Shown here: one piece after another, positions 11,079 through 20,421 of the stretch
How the letters are laid out: each line of letters opens with the position of its first letter
Numbering within the stretch: the first letter of the stretch is position 1
DNA from: Salvia splendens
Taxonomy: Eukaryota > Streptophyta > Magnoliopsida > Lamiales > Lamiaceae
DNA length: 64,000 nucleotides
Direction of reading: 5' to 3'
Assembly (NCBI RefSeq): GCF_004379255.2
Contig: NC_056042.1
Coordinates: forward strand, 17,655,901-17,719,900
Notes under the pieces: generated by a model
What the model was told of the DNA's origin: nothing
What the model saw: only the letters and a program-made list of their open reading frames with translations
Database searches by the model: none
Made by a program: the position numbers and the translations under genes

Positions 11079-11084
11079 CAATCA
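11076..11084 (+). promoter_or_regulatory. Candidate leaky stop (UAG CAA UCA) between gag-pro and pol, A2
   Basis: The gag-pro frame ends at this TAG, and the same frame stays open from 11079 into pol at 11142. The following CAA TCA fits CAR-YYA. No overlap or shift of frame is present, so readthrough is the simplest way to make Gag-Pol. It is conserved in A1 and A3. Confidence 0.62.
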
Positions 11085-11141
11085 CAGCAGCCGGAGTCAG
11101 AGGCAAGCGAAATTACCGAAGTCATACCGGAGCCGAACTCG

Positions 11142-14100
11142 ATGACAGTTCAGCTGTACGAAGACGATCCATCCAGAACGGTCAAGATCGGCTTCGCGGG
11201 AACGCCTCTACTTCGGGAAAAAACCATCCAGCTCCTCAAGGAGTACAAAGACGTCTTTGCATGGTCTCCGTTGGACATGACCGGAGTGCCCCCCGAGGTA
11301 ATCACTCATCGTTTAAATATTGATCCTTCGGTCCGGCCGATATAAAACAGAAGCAAAGACTCTTTGCGGCAGAACGAAGTCAAGTCATCCATGACGAAGT
11401 CCGTCAATTATTGAAGGCGGATGTGTTATTCGAAGTGAAGTATCCTTCGTGGGTGGCCAATCCTGTCATGATCAAAAAAAAGGAAGGAGGATGGCGGATG
11501 TGCATAGATTTCACCGATCTAAATAAGCACTGTCCCAAAGATTGCTATCCCCTTCCGAACATAGATAAAAAAGTAGAAGCTCTGATAGGCTTTGAAATTT
11601 TTTGTTTTCTTGATCTATACAAAGGATACCATCAGGTTTTAATGGATGAGATTGACGCTTCAAAAACGGCCTTCATTACTGATTTCGGCATTTTCGCGTA
11701 TAAAAAGATGCCATTCGGTTTGAAGAATGCCGGAGCCACTTATCAAAGGATGGTAGACAAGCTTTTTCGGCACCTGATTGGAAAGGAGGTCGAAGTGTAT
11801 GTTGACGATATAGTCGTCAAGAGCAAAAGCACCTCGGAGTACGAGCACAACCTCAAGTCCACTCTCGACGTGCTCAAGAAAGCCAACCTCAAACTTAATC
11901 CCCAAAAGTGTACCTTTTTGGTAGATTCGGGAAAGTTTCTGGGTTGTTGGGTTTCAAAGGACGGACTCAAGGCAAACCCCTCAAAAGTTCAAGTCGTTCA
12001 GAACATGGCAATGCCGAAGTCGATACATGACGTGCAAAGGCTAACCGGATGTCTAGCCGCACTGAATCGATTCCTTTCCCAAGCAGCCGAAAAGCAACTG
12101 CCGTTCTTCAAGGTGTTGAAAAAGGCACCAAAGTTCGAATGGGGAGCCGAGCAGAAAAAGGCCTTTGACGAGCTCAAAAGTTATCTAGCCGAGCTTCCTA
12201 TTCTCTCTGCTCCAACCGAAGCCGAAGTAATATTCTTATACTTAGCGGCATCGGATCAAACCATCAGCGCGGTGCTTGTACGAGAAGAAGGCCTAAAGCA
12301 GCTTCCCATCTACTTTACAAGCCGAGCATTAAGAGGTCCAGAAACAAGGTATCAACCTCTGGAAAAAATTGCTCTGGCATTAGTAAATGCAGCAAGGAGA
12401 CTGCGGCCATACTTCTATGCTCACAAGGTATGCGTCTTAACTGATCTGCCACTTCGGCAAGTGTTGACCAAACCAGAAGCATCAGGCAGAATCGCCAAGT
12501 GGGCTATAGAGTTGGGAGAGCACACAATTGAATATCTACCTCGGAAAGCCATCAAGGGACAAGCCTTGGCAGATTTTCTTGCAGAAGCAAAGTTCGATCA
12601 AGCAATTCCTGTTATTGCCGAACAGAAGAATTCTGCCAATGCCGAACTAGCACAGCCCTTGGAATCCGAAGTAGAGCCGCCGGACTGCTGGAGCGGATTC
12701 GTAGATGGAGCTTCAAACAAGATGGGAAGTGGAGCTGGTATTTTACTTGTCGCTCCCGACGGACACGAGGTAACCTACTCACTTCGTTTCCTATTCCCCA
12801 CTACTAATAATGAAGCCGAGTACGAAGCCCTCCTGGCCGGACTCCAGTTAGCGCAAAGTCTGCTCGTCAAATCTCTCAAAGTCCATTGTGATTCACAAGT
12901 CATAGTAAATCACATGTTGGGTACAAGTGAAGCTCGTGACGAGAGAATGAAGAAGTATTTGGACAAAGCGCAAAGCATCAGCCGAAGTTTCTCCTATTTG
13001 CGGATAATCCGCATTCCCAGAGCGGAAAATAGCCGAGCAGATGCCTTAAGTAAGTTGGCCTCCGATCCGAGCTCAAAGGCGGAAGAATTAATGCATCGAA
13101 GCATTGATGAAGCCGAGGTACATTCAGTATCCAGCTCGCCGAACTGGATGACGCCGATCTTGCAGTATCTGGATCAAGGACAATTGCCCGAGGATAAGAG
13201 AGAAGCTCGGAAGATCACGTGCCGAGCACTTCGGTACGAACTTCATGAAGGAGTCCTCTTTAGAAAGTCTTACCTCCAGCCGTTATTGCGGTGCGTAGGA
13301 CCAGAAGAGACGGACTACATCCTCAGAGAAGTCCATGAAGGATCGTGCGGTAGCCACATCGGAGCCAGAGCTTTAGCTAAAAAAGTTCTGAGATGGGGAT
13401 ATTATTGGCCAACCATGGTACAAGAGGCAGTGCAGCTCGTCAAGAAGTGTACGAAGTGCCAAATTCATGCAAATGTCCCAAGGATGCCGCAGACCGATCT
13501 GTACACTATGCAAAGCCCTTGGCCTTTCATGCAATGGGGCATAGACATAGTGGGACCACTTCCTCAAGCTCCTCGGCAAATGAAATTCCTTATCGTTGCC
13601 GTGGACTACTTCACGAAGTGGGTGGAGGCGGAACCATTAGCTACGATAACGAGCTCAAAGGCATTGGACTTCGTCTGGAAGAACATAGTGTGCCGATTTG
13701 GCATACCCCACATCCTCATCTCGGATAATGGGACTCAGTTCACCGACAAGACGTTCAAGACTTGGTGCCAAGAGCTGAACATTCAACAGCGGTTCACTTC
13801 GGTCTCCCATCCCCAAGCAAACGGACAAACGGAAGTAACGAACCGGATTCTGGTGAAAGGGTTAAAAGCTCGGTTAGAACAAGCCAAAGGACAATGGGTA
13901 GAAAATCTCCCTCAAGTCCTATGGTCCTACCGAACTACACCCAAAACCTCCAACGGTGAAACTCCGTATAGTCTGGTGTACGGCACTGAAGCCGTAATTC
14001 CGGTGGAGATCAGCGTACCCAGTCCCCGAACTCTAAATTTCTCCTCAGAAATGAATGACGACGGACTGAGAGCAGAACTAGATCTCGCCGAAGAAAGAAG

Positions 14101-14377
14101 AGAATTGGCGTGCATAAAAGCAGCCAAGTATAAGGAGCAAGTAGCCCGGTATTATAACCAAAGGGTGAAAAAGCTTCAATTTCAAGTGGGAGATCTCGTC
14201 TTGAGAAACAACGAAGTAAGCCGAGCAGAAAAGCTGGGCAAACTCGAACCCACATGGGAGGGTCCATATCGGGTGTCAGAAGTCCTCGGCAAAGGGTCTT
14301 ATAAATTGACTCACATGTCAGGAGAACAAGTACCCCGAACCTGGCACATCTCCAACCTCAAGAAGTTCCACTTGTAA
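11142..14377 (+). pseudogene. pol polyprotein of A2 (RT, dual RNase H, integrase), one frameshift
   Basis: This is the best-preserved pol in the window. RT carries YVDD at 11798-11809. Ty3-type RNase H covers about 12220-12600, and a second RNase H (FVDGASNKMGSGAGILL and SRADALSKLA motifs) covers about 12690-13090. The integrase follows: HHCC finger (13330-13475), then the core with GIDIVGPLPQ, ISDNGTQFTD and NGQTEVTNR (13540-13860). A C-terminal part ends FHL at 14377. The frame from 11411 onward is open for 988 codons. Only a two-base TA insertion near 11341 breaks it, and A1 lacks that insertion. So A2 may be intact in reality. RT copies the RNA, RNase H removes it, and integrase inserts the cDNA. 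There is no chromodomain. Confidence 0.92.
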
Positions 14378-14623
14378 GAGACAGTCCGGTCAGTCCGTCT
14401 CGTGTCTAGTTCGGTCATAGGGGTATATGTTTTTATTTGTTTGTTTCTTACTTGCACCTTTTACTTGTCGTTTTATAAAAGGTTTAAAGTCTTTTTCTTT
14501 CGTCTTTTTCATTTTTTTCCCTATGTGTTTTGTCTCTATGTGCTTGTCGTCTCTTACAAATGGTACCAAGGTATATCGTTCTTTAAAGACTGATCCCCTT
14601 TTTAGATCGATTATTAAAGACTA

Positions 14624-14790
14624 TTGTGAGTCCAAGCTTCAGGAGGATATAAGACCACAAGTCAGCTTAACAAGCAGTCCGTCTGAAACGAACTGCAATA
14701 AGCCAACGATTGTGAGTCCAAGCTTCCAAGGAGGATACAAGACCGCAATTCAGCTTAACAAGCACTTCGTCTGAAACGAACTGCAATAAG
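14624..14790 (+). repeat. Two-copy direct repeat downstream of pol (A2)
   Basis: Copies start at 14624 and 14710 and match the pair in A1. The flanking stretch 14378-15022 is otherwise a T-rich spacer with GGGAAAGTCCGATCC blocks and holds no credible gene. Confidence 0.8.
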
Positions 14791-15022
14791 GGAAAGTCCG
14801 ATCCACGCGATAAACCTCGCCGAATTAGGACGACCAAGTTCGGTCAAAGAAGTTTACCTCATAAGACCGGGGACGACCATGTCTGGTCAAAGAGGTTTAC
14901 TGCATAAGACCACTTCGGTTAACTGGGAAAGTCCGATCCACGCGATAAAACTCGCCGAATTAGGACAAGGGAAAGTTCGATCCCGGCGACAAAAATCGCC
15001 AAATTAGAACACAAACCAAGTC

Positions 15023-15324
15023 TGGTCAAAGATGTTTATTTCATCAGACCAAAGACGAGTCCGGTCAAAGATGTTTATTTCATCAGACCAAAGACGAGTC
15101 CGGTCAAAGATGTTTATTTCATCGGACCAAAGACGAGTCCGGTCAAAGATGTTTATTTCATCAGACCAAAGACGAGTCCGGTCAAAGATGTCTATTTCAT
15201 CAGACCAAAGACGAGTCCGGTCAAAGATGTTTATTTCATCAGACCAAAGACGAGTCCGGTCAAAGAAGTTTACTTCATAAGACCAAGGACCAAGTCCGGT
15301 CAAAGAAGTTTACTTCATAAGACC
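15023..15324 (+). repeat. 39-bp minisatellite, 6 full units plus variant units (A2)
   Basis: It has the same unit as A1, with single changes such as CATCGGACC near 15121 and ATGTCTATTTC near 15188. The array is open in both directions because the unit is 13 codons long. I do not regard the repeat peptides as genes. Confidence 0.92.
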
Positions 15325-15468
15325 AAGGACAAGTACGATGAAATTTTTTCGCTAAGCTGTAAATACAGTGTTAGAAGCGAAAACAAAATTTCATTTTTCA
15401 AATCTTGTTCGGCATACAACTTAGCTACCCTACAAAATGGCGTTACGCTATTACAAAGGACTATTCTA

Positions 15469-18312
15469 CTATCCAGGGTTGCTGAAGTTAAGCCACCTAT
15501 CTGCAAAATCCTCTGGAAGCCGAGTTCGGTTGTTCCGAGCAGATGAAGAATAAGCAGGTCGACGAGATGCTATCCTCGACCCAACGCCTCTTCCCCGAGC
15601 CCGAGAAGTCCTAACACCTCGGCGATGAAGAGTCTCTGCAATAATCATCTGCTGATCTTGCTCGCTCATAGTCACAACTCCTCGGCGAATTTCAGTCCGT
15701 CCCTGTCTTGACGATTCCGGTTGCTCCTGAGCCCGTTCTCGTCTTGACGTTTCCGGCTGTTCCGGAGTTCGTTGTTGACTGGAAGTAGGATTTTGAACAA
15801 GGGAACCAGAGGCTTGATCTGGAGTGCGAGCATCTGTTGGCACGACATGCCGAAGGAATCTTTCTATGGAGGGGCGCCGAGAAAGAACAATGTCGTACCG
15901 AGAAGCCCAGCGCCGTAATGATTTCACAACTTGGTGGCAAGCCGAGCTCTCCAGCGCATTGTTCCTCCGGAGTACATGATATTCCTCCCACAGTTCGTCA
16001 ACTCGACTCTGAACATCCGAGATGGTCAATCCCCCGCGCACACGGATGTAATCCTCGTACGCAGTCCTCTCAGCAACGGTCGTATTCAGCTCGGCCTCCA
16101 GATCTTTCTTATCGGACTCTAAGTCCTTGATATCGGCCTCCAGCTTCACTAAACGAGCCAGAAGCTCGTCATTCTTCGTCTGATCGGCTATAGCTCTTCT
16201 CTCAGCTTCGTCCAAAGCCGAAGAGTACAGCCGTTTCCAGTGAAGTATCTCCATCTCCTTGGGTACAAAGCAGCTATATTAGTTCGGCAGCTGTACCGAG
16301 CAGATAGTAAAATACAACAGGAATAAAGGCGAGTACGAAAAGCTATACGAAGACAAGTGTAGAAAATTTTTCATTCACAAGGAAAATTTTTTACACTAGG
16401 GCTTCAAGGCCATTTTACAAGGAAGAAACTAGACTAAGAGAAGGGAGACGAAATCATACTCCGCCAGCTTCGTCTCCGGCTCCTCGGTCTGGTACAGCTT
16501 CTTTCTCCTGGGCTACCTCAGCCTCAGCCTCGCCTCCTGCCGGCCTCGCCTCCGCCTCCTGATCGGCCTCCTTCTCCGGATGCCCGGCCCGCTCGACTTC
16601 GGACTCCAGCTCCAGCGGCTCGGCCTCACCCTCTCCGTTGTAAGTCGAAGCGGGTGAAACGGGTCCCACGGAGGCAAAGATAGCCTCCAGGTTCTCGTCC
16701 CGATCAGCTCGACAACTCCGGACTCGGTCTGCAGAAAGCAGGACCGAGGATGAAGCGAGCTCCTCAAGGAGCGGCAGATTCTGAAGCCGAGCTGCTATCT
16801 CTCGGCTGTACAGAGGCAGCACGACGTCGGCCCCCTGCTCGCCCTTATCGGTAATTAGCCTCACCAGACTACCGACAAAGGCCGAGAACTGGCTGCTCAA
16901 AAAGAGTTTCTCCGTGTAAACACGGAGAGCCTCCCCTTGGGCAACCACGGCAGCAGCATCGCTCCGCTTCGTCTGCTCTCGCTGGATGACGAGCTGGTTT
17001 TTGGCAAACTGAGCTTCATCCTGGGCCGAAATCCTAGCAGCTCTGGCCTTCTCAAAGTTAGCCTCAGCCTGTTCGGCCCGATGACAAGCAGCCGCCAACT
17101 TCCTCTGCATCTCGGCATAGTCATTGGACGCTTTGGAGAGTTCGACGGCGACGAGCTTGGAGAGCATATCGTTCCTCTGAAAATGAATAAAGAAAAAAGT
17201 CAACAAAGGGACCACAAAAAATACAGAAAAAAAGCAAGGCCAGAAAATCAAGAAGAGAATTCACCTCGGCGAAGTCCGTGGGCCATAAAAACGGCTCACA
17301 GATATGTTCCGAAGGAGGCGCCAAGACCACGTCTTTCTCTGGCGCTCTCGGGGGCTTCTGGGCCTTCCCCCTCCCCTTTGCCGAAGTTGACTCCGGCTTC
17401 TTCGGATCCGAAGAGGTTTTTTGCCTTTTCGGAGTCCTCTCGGCATCAGACGCCGAGCTGGTGGTTTTCGGCCTCTCCGGCTCCTTGGACTCCGAAGATT
17501 TTCGGGTAGCCTTGTTCAGCATGAACACTGCCAAAAAGCAAGAAAGCAAGGTTAGTTTTCTTCGTTAAAGCAGTAGAACATAAAGGTAAAGAGAAATCCT
17601 CACCCTCGGCCTCTTCGTCCGAAGACGAGATGTCGAACACGACGTCGCCCTTGACGAGCTCAGACTCCGTGTATTGTTTCCTAACTATGGGAATCTTGTT
17701 GAGCTCGTCATCGAGCTCGGCCAATGGTTCTAACCGAGGGTGAGGAATCACGGACTTCGGCCCTCTCCAGGGGAAGCCCGGAGCCGCTGTCCTATTATAA
17801 AAAAAGAAGCGGTTTTGCCATTTCGGCCACTTGGTTTTGCAGAATGCCCTAAAAGGCTGTAAGGGGATCAAGTAAAACCAAGATCCCTTCCTTTTAAATT
17901 GGAAAAAATTAAGGATTGCCCGCAGAGACAGATCCTTATCTAACCTACGGAGTTCGGCAGCAAAAGCCGACAAGTGCCTCCAAGAATTCGGAGTCACCTG
18001 ACCTAAAGGGAGTTGAAAAAAATCAAGAAGCTCTACAAAAGGTGGGGGAAGAGGGAAACGAAGCCCGCATTCTAAGCAGGCTTCGTAAACGGTGGCATAA
18101 CCCTCCGGCGGGTCGTTAGCCCTATGATCATCGTCGGGAACCACCGCCTTCCCCCCAGGAAAAGAGTATTTTTCGTAAAGGGATATCACAGTATCCTTGC
18201 TCAAGATACTGTGAAAATACTCTACGGTCTTCTCCCCGGATTCTTTCCGGCTAGAAGACCCCTTACCCCCTTTTCTACCGCTACCAGACTCAGACGAAGA
18301 AGAAGCAGACAT
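15469..18312 (-). CDS. Antisense four-exon gene of A2: gypsy-type putative transposase-domain / coiled-coil protein
   Basis: The proposed exons on the minus strand are 18312-17604, 17527-17265, 17176-16460 and 16257-15469, about 825 codons. Introns are 76, 88 and 202 bp. All begin GT and end AG, all are T-rich, and their phases agree (1, 0, 0). Exon 1 carries YEACLECGLRFPLPP and TPNSWRHLSAF, the signature I know as the Pfam family for a putative gypsy-type transposon (PF04195). It ends in an acidic SSSDEEAE stretch. Exon 2 is basic and Ser/Pro-rich. Exons 3 and 4 are strongly coiled-coil (LSKASNDYAEMQRKLAAACH; LEADIKDLESDKKDLEAEL). Compared with A3, exon lengths differ only by multiples of three. 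The third intron has the weakest acceptor (ACCCAAG); without it exon 3 would end at 16454. The protein's function is unknown. Such extra ORFs between pol and the 3' LTR are known in the Tat lineage. Confidence 0.78.
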
Positions 18313-18443
18313 GGTTCTTACTCTTTGAAAGTTTGAAGAAATCCTGAGGAAATTTTTGAAAGCGGAAGGAAATTTTTCACGCAAAAGATAGAGAGTGCAG
18401 AAGAAGCCAATAGCAAAGGTGTTCAAATGATGAAGAAAGGCGG

Positions 18444-18451
18444 TATTTATC
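18444..18451 (-). promoter_or_regulatory. Candidate TATA box for the antisense gene (A2)
   Basis: GATAAATA on the minus strand lies about 130 nt upstream of the antisense ATG. The same octamer sits at 54244-54237 in A3 and 7550-7543 in A1, although the surrounding sequence differs. It is a weak motif taken alone; its conserved position is the argument. Confidence 0.4.
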
Positions 18452-18629
18452 AGATTTGGAAAAGATTTCAAATCATCGCACCGTTTCATATCCCACCTTT
18501 TCAGGATTCGACGGCCGGATTTTACTGTCGCATTTAATGCCGCATTTAATGCAGTCACGCGCAGGGCACGTCCCCTGACTTCAGCCTCCCCCGTACCCTT
18601 TTCCAGAATGCCGAAGTGACTCGCTTCGC

Positions 18630-18663
18630 CGAAGTGATTCACTTCGCTTTTCGGGGGGGGTAG
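18630..18663 (+). other. Short palindrome and polypurine tract of A2
   Basis: The 17-nt palindrome CGAAGTGA-T-TCACTTCG lies at 18630-18646. It is followed by CTTTTC and a run of eight G plus TAG ending at 18663, where the LTR begins. Confidence 0.82.
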
Positions 18664-19373
18664 TGATGGGGTGCGTACTAAACAAGCCCAACAGCAATGA
18701 CGGCCCATCAGCCCAAGGAAGAGTATGAGTTCGGCATTACCAAAGAGTTCGGCCTCAGCCTACAGCTCGGTAAAAGCCAACCTATCAAGCTCTGCTCTCA
18801 GGTCGGCAACCAAAGCAGGAGTATGAGTTCGGCATTACCAAAGAGTTCGGCCTCAGCCTACAGCTCGGTAAAAGCCATCCAATCAAGCTCTGCTCTCAGG
18901 TCGGCATCAAGCTCTACTCTCAGATCGGCAACCAAAGCAGTTCGGTCTCAGTATTCGACCGAACAAGGAGTTAGTGGACCCATACAGGATGTCCAACACA
19001 CCCACTACCACGTGGTGTCAACTCAGGCCACGATCGTAGGCCATGACCTACGCTACATCCACGATCTTAGGCCATGACCTACACGACATCCACGACTTAG
19101 GGTGGTGATGCAAGCCACGATCTTGGTTCAAGATATAAATAGAACTTAGATCAGATAGAAGAGGGTTAAGCTCTCTAGAGATAAAACACCATATAGAAAA
19201 TAGCAAGTTTGTATTTGTAAGCTGTAGAAAACAGATCAAGCAATACAACTCTGCCCCCTTTTCTTCCCGTGGACGTAGATTTACCTCAGTAAATCGAACC
19301 ACGTAATTTCTTTGTGTCATAATCTTCATTCTCTACCAGCTTTTACTAACATCAGAAATTCGCGGATCCATCA
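18664..19373 (+). repeat. 3' LTR of A2 (710 bp)
   Basis: It starts TGATGGGG and ends GGATCCATCA, with a six-base terminal inversion TGATGG/CCATCA. It has an internal partial duplication of a block beginning AGTATGAGTTCGGCATTACC (near 18722 and 18822), which explains why it is longer than the 619-bp A3 LTRs. Imperfect CCACGATC repeats precede the TATA box. Confidence 0.93.
19132..19141 (+). promoter_or_regulatory. LTR TATA box (A2 3' LTR)
   Basis: GATATAAATA is followed by GAACTTAGATC. This is the only good TATA match in the LTR, and it occurs at the same place in every family-A LTR (8118, 8636, 48138, 54835). Transcription would start a little downstream. In this copy it points into the AVT1-like exon. 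Confidence 0.6.
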
Positions 19374-20137
19374 GGCGGCTTGCCTACTGCTTTAAGCTTG
19401 TATGCGTTCTGCTACTGTGCGCATCCTGTTTTCCCCACTCTGTATACTTCTATTACAGATAGGAGCCAGTTTTCATCGGTACGTTGTAGACGCTACAAAA
19501 AACCTCATCTTTTAGAGACATACAAATTCAGATGTAATTACTAGTATTTGATTTTTTTAAAAAATAATCATAATTTAGGACACAAATAAAACGTCTCTAA
19601 GTTGAAAGCAAATTATCTTAATTTTTAGCTTTTCTATGACACTTCTATTTGTATCCCCTAATTTTAGTTGGGATACTGACAATAAAGCGTAGGTGGTATT
19701 ATTAGATACACAAATTAGCGTCATTAACTAATAGCATTGAAAAGTGTCTTTATATCTGATTTTTTTTTTGTCATAGTGAGAGTTAATAATTTGGATTACC
19801 GATTTTTTGCTGGAGTTATATCTTAGTACTATTTTGTTGCAGGTTTTACTGGTGTGTTTCTCGTTGTGCACGGTGACGTACACATCAATGGAGGTGTTAG
19901 GGTACACGATGTTCGGGTCAGAGCTGCAATCACAGATCACATTGAACCTTCCGACGGATAGATTGAGCTCAAAAATGGCGATCTTCACTGCTCTGCTCAA
20001 CCCCATAGCCAAATACGCGCTGATGATGAAGCCTATTGTTGATTCGGTGGAGAGAGGAAGTGTTTCCCAGTCGTTGACGCGAGTTGCGTTGATCAGCGGC
20101 AGCGTGTTTGTGGCCGTGATGGTGCCGTTTGCAGCGA
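19374..20137 (+). pseudogene. AVT1-like vacuolar amino acid transporter gene fragment (two exons), disrupted by retrotransposon
   Basis: Exon 19374-19478 starts at the LTR edge and encodes a peptide containing LYAFCYCAHPVFPTLYTS and RSQFSS, then a donor GTACGT. A 364-bp intron ends in TTTTGTTGCAG. Exon 19843-20137 encodes VLLVCFSLC, VLGYTMFGSE, QSQITLNLPTD and NPIAKYAL, all typical of the AVT1 branch of the amino acid/auxin permease family. The exon junction is phase 0 and joins perfectly. These proteins move amino acids across the tonoplast. The N-terminal exons are not in the window, and I could not find the last transmembrane exon in the 2 kb downstream. The locus is therefore interrupted on the left and apparently truncated on the right. 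The donor at 20138 is my best guess. Confidence 0.82.
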
Positions 20138-20230
20138 GTACACATATTATAAAAATATTCAACTATCTTTTTTTCTATTTATTTAATTCGTCTAACAACT
20201 CTTTCTTAAAATCACATATCATTCAAGAAT

Positions 20231-20262
20231 ATGGACCTATTAAATGAGACGGAAGGAGTATC
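20231..20262. mobile_element. Possible Stowaway-type MITE terminus
   Basis: TTAAATGAGACGGAAGGAGTA resembles the inverted end of Stowaway elements (consensus close to CTCCCTCCGTCCCA, read in reverse). I see no matching opposite end nearby, so this is a remnant or a chance match. Confidence 0.35.
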
Positions 20263-20302
20263 TATATATAGAAATAATCCAATTATGAAGAACTTCCCAA
20301 AA

Positions 20303-20421
20303 TAGAAAAATGATGAGAAAAGAGAATAAAACCTAGAAAATCAATTCAAGAAAACGGGGAGTTAGAAAAATGATGAGAAAAGAGAATAAAACCTAGAAAA
20401 TCAATTCAAGAAAACGGGGAG
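20303..20421 (+). repeat. 60-bp tandem duplication
   Basis: Two adjacent, nearly identical 60-bp units start TAGAAAAATGATGAG at 20303 and 20363. It is AT-rich and non-coding, and is a local recent duplication in the host flank. Confidence 0.9.

Larger units (their letters stand above)
8499..19373 (+). mobile_element. Tat-lineage Ty3/gypsy LTR retrotransposon, copy A2
   Basis: Apart from the LTR start lost in the gap, the element is complete. It has the 5' LTR end, primer site, gag-pro, in-frame UAG, pol with dual RNase H, minisatellite, intact antisense gene, polypurine tract and a 710-bp 3' LTR. The right edge TCCATCA is followed directly by host coding sequence (GGCGGCTTG), so the insertion is in an exon. 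The upstream target duplication cannot be checked, because A2 is preceded by A1 rather than by host DNA. Confidence 0.93.
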
